In this document: positions 1 through 4,730 of the stretch, piece after piece
Numbering within the stretch: position 1 is the first letter of the stretch
How the letters are laid out: the number at the start of each line of letters is the position of its first letter
Assembly (NCBI RefSeq): GCF_938045405.1
Contig: NZ_CALIMW010000299.1
Span: 1 to 6,265 of the forward strand
Direction: 5' to 3'
Length of the DNA stretch: 6,265 nucleotides
Source of the DNA: an uncultured Campylobacter sp.
Lineage (GTDB): Bacteria > Campylobacterota > Campylobacteria > Campylobacterales > Campylobacteraceae
Translations under genes and position numbers: made by a program
The notes under the pieces: generated by a model
What the model was told of the DNA's origin: nothing
Seen by the model: the letters and a program-made list of their open reading frames with translations, nothing else
The model's database searches: none

Positions 1-316
1 GCTCGTGAATAATAGCGCACGCTAAACCAATAGCGGCTGCAGAATCCTTCGGGGAGGGCTCCAAGACGAGGTCGGAGGCTCGTAATTCGGGAATCTGCTG
101 GGTTACAGCGTTGGCATGAGAAGTGCCGGTCACGACCATGACGGAGCCGTTGCTCAAATCAATGAGACGGTCGTAAGTATCACGCAAGAGCGATTTACCT
201 GAATCTGTGAGGTCGAGAAGGAACTTCGGCGCCTGAGCACGCGAAAGCGGCCACAAACGCGAACCAACACCGCCAGCTGGAATAAGCGGGCGGAAACGGG
301 TTAATGCAGTATTCAT
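1..316 (-). CDS. manC: Mannose-1-phosphate guanylyltransferase, N-terminal part (runs off window start)
   Basis: The minus strand reads from ATG at 316-314 through about 105 codons to the window edge with no stop, so the C-terminal two thirds or more is missing. The protein would make GDP-mannose from mannose-1-phosphate and GTP in the cytoplasm, feeding cell-envelope glycans. Directly visible is the nucleotidyltransferase signature at residues 13-26 (PAGGVGSRLWPLSR) followed by the conserved PKF at 30-32, whose lysine is the expected catalytic/phosphate-binding residue. A second family motif, EPSPKDSAAAIGLA, lies at about 86-99. The Shine-Dalgarno before the ATG is weak (a TGGAA-like stretch), so the exact start is less certain than the family. 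It is divergent from sdhC, a neighbourhood I associate with Micrococcaceae-type actinobacteria. The symbol is tentative because manB, manC and rfbM are all used for this family. Confidence 0.9.
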   Translation of the reverse strand, partial: MNTALTRFRPLIPAGGVGSRLWPLSRAQAPKFLLDLTDSGKSLLRDTYDRLIDLSNGSVMVVTGTSHANAVTQQIPELRASDLVLEPSPKDSAAAIGLACAIIHE

Positions 317-649
317 CAGTTCCAGAATACCGGGGGCTTTTGTAATATGCCGAATTCTTAGAGTGATTTCCAGGAAAGTCTCAGATAAAAAATATCAAGA
401 GATGCATCACATTAGGTAAAGGTTAGTTCCGCATGAACTCAGCTCACGGAGGGGTATCGCAAAATAACTATTTCGTAATTAACCTTGTAGTTTCCTGCGA
501 AATAAGGAGACGAGGTGTCAATAAGCCTGTGAATTACCTGGTATCTTGAAATTAACAATATGAAATCACAGGAGTTGCTGAGCGCGCTTCCCGCCGAGGT
601 TAAACACACAGACCCCGACGTCGTCTCAGCGGCGACAGGAGGTTATTCA
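317..649. promoter_or_regulatory. Divergent intergenic and leader region between manC-like gene and sdhC
   Basis: This stretch must hold the promoters of both divergent genes, but I could not fix a convincing -35/-10 pair for either. The sdhC frame is open from ATG 560, so 560-649 would encode 30 extra N-terminal residues if that start were used. That ATG has no visible ribosome binding site. Further up, AAGGAG at 504-509 sits five bases before GTG 515, which opens a five-codon frame (V-S-I-S-L) ending at TGA 530-532. It could be a tiny leader peptide or chance. Half-matches to DtxR-like and CRP/GlxR-like sites were seen and judged too weak to call. Confidence 0.4.
637..642 (+). promoter_or_regulatory. 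Ribosome binding site that decides the sdhC start
   Basis: A perfect AGGAGG lies seven bases before GTG 650, in frame with sdhC. The upstream candidate ATG 560 lacks any such site. This favours GTG 650 as the true start and a product of 142 residues, close to what I recall for actinobacterial SdhC proteins, whose N-terminus begins just before the GTLYRGR motif. Confidence 0.65.
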
Positions 650-1078
650 GTGCTGAATAGTTCAAAGGGGACCCTGTACCGCGGCCGATGGGGCATGTGG
701 TCTTGGGTCGCTCATCGTGTGACAGGTATCGCTATATTCTTCTTCCTACTGGTTCACGTACTTGATACCGCCGTTGTCCGTATCTCTCCCGAGGCATACA
801 ACAGCGTTCTCGGTCTCTACAAAAACCCCGTGATGGGTCTGGGAGAGACTGCGCTTGTGGCAGCCATCGTGTACCATGCCTTCAACGGTATTCGCATTAT
901 TCTTATCGACTTCTGGGGAACAGCTACTAACGCCAAAGTCGAGCATGTGATGAGCAAAGGCAAAGACGGTTCCCCCGAGATCAACCAGAAGGCTACCTAC
1001 CCGCACATTAAGATTCTGTGGGTTGTTCTGTTCCTGTGGGCAATTACCGTTGCAGGATTCGCGGCTCGCGAGATTTAA
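650..1078 (+). CDS. sdhC: Succinate dehydrogenase cytochrome b subunit (membrane anchor)
   Basis: SdhC is one of the two inner-membrane anchors of complex II; with SdhD it binds heme b and quinone so that electrons from succinate oxidation by SdhAB reach the respiratory chain. Counting from GTG 650, the protein has a GTLYRGRWGMWSW motif at about 7-19 and a first helix with H22-R23 at its start. A second helix carries YHAFNGIR (about 75-82), whose histidine is the likely heme ligand. A third helix lies at about 122-139. A hydrophilic loop of about 30 residues, rich in K, E and G, joins helices 2 and 3. A longer version from ATG 560 (172 residues) is possible. The operon normally continues with sdhD, sdhA and sdhB, but here Campylobacter DNA follows the TAA at once. 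The last few residues may therefore belong to the join rather than to the native gene. Confidence 0.88.
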   Translation: MLNSSKGTLYRGRWGMWSWVAHRVTGIAIFFFLLVHVLDTAVVRISPEAYNSVLGLYKNPVMGLGETALVAAIVYHAFNGIRIILIDFWGTATNAKVEHVMSKGKDGSPEINQKATYPHIKILWVVLFLWAITVAGFAAREI

Positions 1079-1123
1079 AGTGGATAGAATTCTGCGCCGA
1101 GGGGAGCGGAATTTAGCGCTACC
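1079..1123. other. Join between actinobacterial and Campylobacter sequence
   Basis: Left of here the codons, protein families and gene order are actinobacterial; right of here they are Campylobacter. After the sdhC TAA (1076-1078) there is no sdhD start, and from 1088 the peptidase frame is open with codons that read as protein (N-S-A-P-R-G-A-E-F-S-A-T). The exact base cannot be set: ATTTAAA at 1073-1079 is itself a common Campylobacter-side string and could be microhomology. An EcoRI site (GAATTC, 1087-1092) falls in the zone. No direct repeat, inverted repeat, integrase, tRNA or IS end marks the point, which speaks for a chimeric clone or assembly more than for insertion. Confidence 0.75.
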
Positions 1124-1849
1124 GTGCAGCTTGAAATTTTAAAATTTCACTCGGACGGATGCGTTTCACAAAGCAGTGATGCGGGCAAATTTAACTCCGC
1201 CTTAAGCGGCGAAAATTTTGAATTTAATCCTGCCGCAAGGGACGGAATTTTAAAATTTAAACCTGTCGCGGGCGAAGAAATTTTAAAATTTAAACCCGCT
1301 GTGAGCGGAGAAATTTCAAATTTTAGTTTTGATACGAGTGAGGAAATTCCGCTCATGAGCGAAAAAATTTCAAAATCCGCGAGCGAAAACGCGCCGCAAA
1401 ATGTAGCGCAAAGCGCGCAAGCGGAGGAGCGCGACGAGCCCGATTTTACGATTAAAAATTTTATCCAAAGCTCTAAATTTAAAGATAAAATTTTTATGTC
1501 ACGAGACGCGATCTTTTGCGAGAGCGAGGGCGAGTTTGCGGCGTTTAAAAAGGCCTTTGCACTTGAGCTTTACCTACGCTATATCGAGAAATTTTCCCCG
1601 CGAATAGGCCGCAAGATCGCGCGGGTGCGGGTGCGCAAAATGCAGACGCGCTGGGGCAGCTGCAACCACGCTAAGGGCTATCTCAACTTCTCGCTAAGCC
1701 TGATAGAGCGGGATCGGCGCTTCGTCGAATACGTCGTGCTGCACGAGCTCGCGCACCTCATCCACGCAAATCACGGAGCGGATTTTTACGCGCTCATCGC
1801 GCAGATCATGCCCGATTTTAGGGCACGTATCAAGCTAGGCAAGGGCTAG
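1124..1849 (+). CDS. YgjP/SprT-like zinc metallopeptidase, probably 5'-truncated
   Basis: The C-terminal part (about residues 125-241) is a YgjP-type (DUF45, M48-like) metallopeptidase domain. It shows RKMQTRWGSC at 171-180 and the zinc site HELAHLIHANH at 207-217, with H207, H211 and H217 as likely ligands and E208 as the catalytic base. The biological substrate in Campylobacter is not known to me. Residues 1-105 are low complexity: 11-residue units of the ILKFKPAVSGE kind, then an S/E/A/Q-rich linker. The usual N-terminal beta-rich part of YgjP proteins is not visible. GTG 1124 has no clear ribosome binding site, and the frame is open upstream to the TAG at 1085-1087, inside the join zone. 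The real start probably lay in Campylobacter DNA that is absent here. The stop is TAG, and the next gene is convergent. Confidence 0.8.
   Translation: MQLEILKFHSDGCVSQSSDAGKFNSALSGENFEFNPAARDGILKFKPVAGEEILKFKPAVSGEISNFSFDTSEEIPLMSEKISKSASENAPQNVAQSAQAEERDEPDFTIKNFIQSSKFKDKIFMSRDAIFCESEGEFAAFKKAFALELYLRYIEKFSPRIGRKIARVRVRKMQTRWGSCNHAKGYLNFSLSLIERDRRFVEYVVLHELAHLIHANHGADFYALIAQIMPDFRARIKLGKG
1214..1345 (+). repeat. Four degenerate 33-base in-frame repeats in the peptidase gene
   Basis: Four consecutive 33-base units start at 1214, 1247, 1280 and 1313 and encode NFEFNPAARDG, ILKFKPVAGEE, ILKFKPAVSGE and ISNFSFDTSEE. Units two and three are nearly identical at their AT-rich core (AATTTTAAAATTTAAACC). 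A further related ILKF lies near 1136-1147, and decayed units may follow 1346. The unit length is a multiple of three, so copy-number change keeps the frame. The units sit before the catalytic domain, so expansion would lengthen a linker and leave the zinc site alone. Confidence 0.7.
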
Positions 1850-1973
1850 TTCGCGAACGGAGCGCCCGTTTAAATTTCACGCCGCTGCGTCGCGGTTCTT
1901 GCCGCAGTCGATAAATTTCAACCGATCTTTCATTCCTCTTTCGCCCCACGCCGCAGCAGCCTTCCCAAACTTG

Positions 1974-1998
1974 CGCGGCACAGGCCGCGAAATTTCGC
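1974..1998. terminator. GC-rich hairpin in the convergent gap, possible bidirectional terminator
   Basis: CGCGGC (1974-1979) pairs with GCCGCG (1984-1989) around the loop ACAG. It overlaps a perfect 12-base palindrome, GCGAAATTTCGC (1987-1998), and AAATTTT follows. It lies between the stops of two convergent genes (1849 and 2020), where terminators are expected. A second, weaker hairpin, AACGG/CCGTT at 1856-1870, starts six bases after the peptidase stop. Neither is followed by a clean run of T, so the call is tentative. The rest of 1850-2019 shows no supported gene. Confidence 0.3.
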
Positions 1999-2019
1999 AA
2001 ATTTTCGTGGATCCAAATA

Positions 2020-2460
2020 TTAATCCAAAGCCGCGAATTCCACGTATTTCTCCATCGCAACCAGCAGGAGCCAGCGCGCGGTAGGACTGAAAAAATAGTG
2101 GTGTTCAGGGATCTGCTCCATTATAAATTTTAAAAAATCGTAAAAATATTCAGGCGCAAATTTAACCTCGGCGCCCGTTAGACTATCGCCTAGATAGCAG
2201 ATTTCGCCGCCTAAAATCCTCGCTTTTACCGCGGGGTTTGCGTCTATGAAACTCTTAGCATCGGTAAAATTCCTACAATCCGCGGTCGCATAATCTTTCA
2301 AACCCCGCAAGACGGGCTTGGAGCCGATGAAGGTAAAATTTTTCTCTATAAAGCGCGCTCCGCCCTCGCTTACCTGCCAGCGATCGCCCAAGCTCGATAA
2401 AAACGCAAACATCTCATCGTCTGCAGATCTGAAATTTGCAGGTCCGCTTTTGCGATCCAT
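2020..2460 (-). CDS. Hypothetical protein, 146 residues
   Basis: I do not recognise this protein. The start is well supported: AAGGA (2466-2470 on the minus strand) lies five bases before ATG 2460-2458. The sequence has Campylobacter-style AAATTT codons (KF, NF). It is soluble, with no signal peptide, no long hydrophobic segment and only two cysteines (about residues 62 and 88). The N-terminal part, MDRKSGPANFRSADDEMFAFLSSLG, looks helical. The C-terminal part carries IPEHHYFFS followed by ARWLLLVAMEKYVEFA. That layout (HHYFF, then a strand with a central W, then a short strand rich in aromatic and acidic residues) recalls small immunity-like proteins, but no toxin gene lies beside it, so this is a resemblance only. 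It is convergent with the peptidase and on the same strand as dnaJ, 377 bases downstream of the dnaJ stop. It is probably a separate transcript. Confidence 0.7.
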   Translation of the reverse strand: MDRKSGPANFRSADDEMFAFLSSLGDRWQVSEGGARFIEKNFTFIGSKPVLRGLKDYATADCRNFTDAKSFIDANPAVKARILGGEICYLGDSLTGAEVKFAPEYFYDFLKFIMEQIPEHHYFFSPTARWLLLVAMEKYVEFAALD

Positions 2461-2837
2461 TTTCGTCCTTTTTGAATTTGTAGTCGCTTGCAGTCGCGAA
2501 CCGCTCCGAGCCGTCGTTTAACGTCGCAGTAGCATTCAAAGATCGCCGCAGACACGGATAAAATTCTACTCGCAAGTATTGCCTTATAAAGCCGCGCAGT
2601 GTTTGCGACGATCAGACAGAGAGCGCTTAGCAAACGGTGGCTAAACGATAGGCGCTAATCACATGAAGCAGCGGGCGAAGATCAAACAAGCTACGATCAA
2701 ATGAACGACGGCTAGCGAGCGAGCAAACAAGCAGCGGAGGACCAAACGAACAGCGGCTAAATTTAAAATTCCGCAGCCCGCTAAATTAGAGCTTAAACAA
2801 TCGCCGCTCAAAACAGATCAAGGCAAATCAAGGCAGT
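2461..2837. other. Non-coding gap between dnaJ and the hypothetical gene
   Basis: Apart from the ribosome binding site of the hypothetical gene (2466-2470) and the repeat cluster at 2680-2759, I see no gene here. Both strands have open frames only in short pieces without ribosome binding sites. The region probably holds the dnaJ terminator and the promoter of the hypothetical gene, but I found no strong hairpin with a T run. Next to the dnaJ stop a short tandem, ATCAAGGCA, appears twice in a row (2818-2835). Confidence 0.5.
2680..2759 (+). repeat. Cluster of four degenerate 20-base repeats
   Basis: Related units are at 2680 (GATCAAACAAGCTACGATCA), 2695 (GATCAAATGAACGACGGCTA, overlapping the first by five bases), 2721 (GAGCAAACAAGCAGCGGAGG) and 2740 (GACCAAACGAACAGCGGCTA). 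The common core is GANCAAA followed by an R-A-rich stretch and CGGC or CGGA. Similar CAAAC...GGCTAAA text appears at 2631-2645. Spacing is irregular (15, 26 and 19 bases), so this is not a CRISPR. It looks like decayed short repeats in non-coding DNA. Confidence 0.5.
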
Positions 2838-3929
2838 TTACTTGAAAAAATTCTTGATCTTATCGAGTATCCCCTCGTCGCCTCCGCCCTTGCTGCCGAA
2901 GCTTTCTTGAAGCTCGCGCAAAAGCGCCTCTTGCTTCTCGTTCAATTTTTTAGGCGTCTGGACGTTTACCTGCACGATCAGATCGCCGTTTTTCTTGGTG
3001 CGGATATTCGGCGCGCCCTCGCCGTAGATCGTGAAGCGCTGCTTGTCCTTCGTGCCTACTTTGAGCTTCAGCTCCGCCTTGCCACGCGGCGTCGGCACCT
3101 CGATACTCTCGCCCAAGATCGCCTGCGTGAAAAACACCGGCACCTCGATATACAGATCATCTCCGTCGCGCAGGAAGTGGCTGTCCTCCTTCACGCGCAC
3201 TATCACGTACAGATCCCCGATCTCGCCGGTTTTGGAGACGTTGCCTTTGCCGCTTAGGCGCACGCGCTGTCCGTCGTCTATGCCTGCGGGAATGTCAAAT
3301 TTAAGGCTCACGTCCTCTTCGGTAAAGCCCCTGCCGCTGCAATCCTTGCATCTATCTTTTACGATCTCGCCCGTGCCACCGCATTCGGAGCAGCTTTGGA
3401 TGAAGCTCATATATCCGCGCCTGACCGCGACGCGCCCCGTGCCGCCGCAAGCGGAGCAAGTATGTCTTTTTTTGTCCTTCGAGCCGGTAGCGTCGCAGGC
3501 AGGGCACGGCTTTTTGATCTTGTATTTTATCTCCTTGTGAACGCCCTCTAAGGCCTCTTTAAACTCCAGCGTTACGGCCAGTTCGGTATCTATGCCGTAT
3601 GGATCGCTAGGGCGTGAGCGACCGCCTCCGCCGAATGCCTGCTCAAAAAAATCGCCGAAAATCGAGCTGAAATCAAATCCTCCGCCGCTCGCGCCGCTAT
3701 ATGCGCCGCTGATGCCCTCTTTGCCGTAGCGATCATACATCCTGCGCTTTTGATCGTCGCTTAAAATTTGATACGCTTCGTTGATCTTTTTAAATTTCTC
3801 CTCCGATTCCTTGTCGCCTTGGTTGCGGTCGGGATGGAATTGCAAAGCGAGCTTTCGAAATGCCTTTTTTATCGTCTCGGCGTCAGCATCGCGCGCCACG
3901 CCTAAAATTTCATAATAATCTTCTTCCAC
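2838..3929 (-). CDS. dnaJ: Chaperone protein DnaJ
   Basis: DnaJ is the Hsp40 co-chaperone that delivers unfolded clients to DnaK and stimulates its ATPase in the cytoplasm. All four parts are present in 363 residues. The J domain (about 4-69) has HPD at 32-34. The Gly/Phe-rich linker spans about 72-112. The zinc domain (about 142-201) has four CxxC pairs: C142/C145, C158/C161, C180/C183 and C194/C197. The C-terminal client-binding domains run from about 205 to 340. The first zinc repeat reads CPACDATG, with alanine where the usual motif has glycine. The start is GTG 3929-3927, preceded six bases upstream by AAGGAG (3936-3941), so it is firm. The gene is divergent from racR, as in C. jejuni. 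I saw no CIRCE element upstream; its control may instead involve the palindrome at 3987-4001. Confidence 0.97.
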   Translation of the reverse strand: MEEDYYEILGVARDADAETIKKAFRKLALQFHPDRNQGDKESEEKFKKINEAYQILSDDQKRRMYDRYGKEGISGAYSGASGGGFDFSSIFGDFFEQAFGGGGRSRPSDPYGIDTELAVTLEFKEALEGVHKEIKYKIKKPCPACDATGSKDKKRHTCSACGGTGRVAVRRGYMSFIQSCSECGGTGEIVKDRCKDCSGRGFTEEDVSLKFDIPAGIDDGQRVRLSGKGNVSKTGEIGDLYVIVRVKEDSHFLRDGDDLYIEVPVFFTQAILGESIEVPTPRGKAELKLKVGTKDKQRFTIYGEGAPNIRTKKNGDLIVQVNVQTPKKLNEKQEALLRELQESFGSKGGGDEGILDKIKNFFK

Positions 3930-3960
3930 GAAATTCTCCTTAAACTATACAAAAGGGGCA

Positions 3961-3966
3961 ATTTTA
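3961..3966 (-). promoter_or_regulatory. Candidate -10 box for dnaJ
   Basis: On the minus strand this reads TAAAAT after GA, with an A/T-rich stretch upstream, as is usual for Campylobacter housekeeping promoters, which lack a firm -35. It would start transcription near 3954 and leave a short leader with the AAGGAG site. A closer TATAGT (3943-3948) is too near the ribosome binding site to be preferred. Confidence 0.4.
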
Positions 3967-3986
3967 TCTAAATTTAATAAAACGCA

Positions 3987-4001
3987 AGTTAAGACTTAAC
4001 T
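3987..4001. promoter_or_regulatory. Perfect 15-base palindrome between the divergent promoters, possible operator
   Basis: AGTTAAG-A-CTTAACT is a perfect inverted repeat around a central A at 3994. It falls about 40 bases upstream of the predicted dnaJ start and about 29 upstream of the predicted racR start, so a bound protein would cover the -35 zone of both. RacR is an obvious candidate for autoregulation. OmpR-family regulators more often bind direct repeats, however, so the binder is open. Confidence 0.45.
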
Positions 4002-4010
4002 ATTTTTATG

Positions 4011-4016
4011 TATAAT
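4011..4016 (+). promoter_or_regulatory. -10 box for racR-racS-recR
   Basis: A perfect TATAAT directly follows TG (4009-4010) and a T-rich stretch (CTATTTTTA, 4000-4008), the pattern expected of a Campylobacter sigma-70 promoter. Transcription would start near 4023, giving a leader of about 36 bases that contains AAGGA at 4048-4052 before ATG 4059. Confidence 0.65.
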
Positions 4017-4058
4017 GCAATATTTAAAATTTCAAATCAACGATGCAAAGGATAAAAA

Positions 4059-4730
4059 ATGATAAATGTATTGATGATAGAAGACGACAGCGAGTTTGCA
4101 CAGCTTCTAACCGAATATCTGGCTAAATTTAACATCCAAGTTACAAACTTCGAAGACCCATATCTGGGCATTAGCGCTGGGATCAAAAACTACGATCTAC
4201 TGATTTTGGATCTTACGCTTCCTGGGATGGACGGACTTGAAGTCTGCAAAGAGATCCGCGAGAAATACGATATCCCGATCATCATCAGCTCGGCTAGAAG
4301 CGACGTAAGCGATCGCGTCGTAGGTCTTCAGATCGGTGCGGACGATTACCTGCCAAAGCCTTATGATCCAAAAGAGATGCACGCGCGCATTATGAGCCTA
4401 ATCCGCCGCTACAAAAAAGCCAGCGAAAAGGAAGAAACCGCCACGGATAGCGTATTTCGCATCGATGATAAGCGCCATGAAATTTACTTCGGCGAAGAGT
4501 CGCTCGTGCTAACGCCTGCGGAGTATGAAATTTTAGAATACCTCATCAAGCAGCATAGCTTTTCGGTATCCCGCGAGCAGCTCGTATACCATTGCAAGAG
4601 CCTAAAAGATAAGGATTCAAAGAGCTTAGATGTCATCATCGGGCGCCTACGCACCAAAATCGGCGACAGCTCCAAAGCGCCTAAGCATATCTTTTCGGTT
4701 CGCGGTATCGGCTACAAGCTCATCGGATGA
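4059..4730 (+). CDS. racR: Response regulator RacR, OmpR family
   Basis: This is a 223-residue two-domain regulator. The receiver domain (about 1-117) has the acidic pair D9-D10, phospho-acceptor D51 in LILDLTLPGMDG, S78 at the switch position and K100 in the PKPY motif. The winged-helix DNA-binding domain (about 128-222) ends in the typical RGIGYKLIG. The start ATG has AAGGA six bases upstream. The name rests on family fit plus gene order: dnaJ divergent upstream, a kinase overlapping downstream, then recR, as in C. jejuni. There RacRS is known for chick colonisation, growth at 42 C and control of fumarate-related metabolism at low oxygen. Whether the regulon is the same in this species is inference. 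The TGA overlaps the racS ATG by four bases. Confidence 0.92.
   Translation: MINVLMIEDDSEFAQLLTEYLAKFNIQVTNFEDPYLGISAGIKNYDLLILDLTLPGMDGLEVCKEIREKYDIPIIISSARSDVSDRVVGLQIGADDYLPKPYDPKEMHARIMSLIRRYKKASEKEETATDSVFRIDDKRHEIYFGEESLVLTPAEYEILEYLIKQHSFSVSREQLVYHCKSLKDKDSKSLDVIIGRLRTKIGDSSKAPKHIFSVRGIGYKLIG

Noticed and set aside
412..430. DtxR/IdeR-like box upstream of sdhC
   Set aside because: The left half (TTAGGTAAAG) fits well but the right half matches at only about four of nine positions, and there is no dyad.
528..543. CRP/GlxR-like site (TGTGA-N2-TA) before sdhC
   Set aside because: Only the left half-site is present; the right half reads TGGTA instead of TCACA.
1087..1092. EcoRI site (GAATTC) inside the join zone, as a sign of a cloning scar
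   Set aside because: Uncut GAATTC sites also lie at 352-357 and 2035-2040, and the exact join base is unknown, so the site alone proves nothing.
1830..2084. Open frames on both strands across the convergent gap
   Set aside because: They overlap each other and the ends of two better genes, with odd composition and no start signals.
2370..2633. 87-codon frame on the minus strand upstream of the hypothetical gene
   Set aside because: It overlaps the better supported gene in another frame, has no ribosome binding site and reads as unstructured shadow coding.
2680..2759. CRISPR array
   Set aside because: The units are divergent, differ in spacing, partly overlap, and have no cas gene nearby.
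2907..3540. Long open frames on the plus strand opposite dnaJ
   Set aside because: They are antisense shadows of a clear DnaJ, with no ribosome binding site and no family resemblance.
3930..4058. CIRCE or HAIR heat-shock operator upstream of dnaJ
   Set aside because: No TTAGCACTC...GAGTGCTAA or CTTGAGT...ACTCAAG pattern is present; the palindrome at 3987-4001 has a different sequence and spacing.
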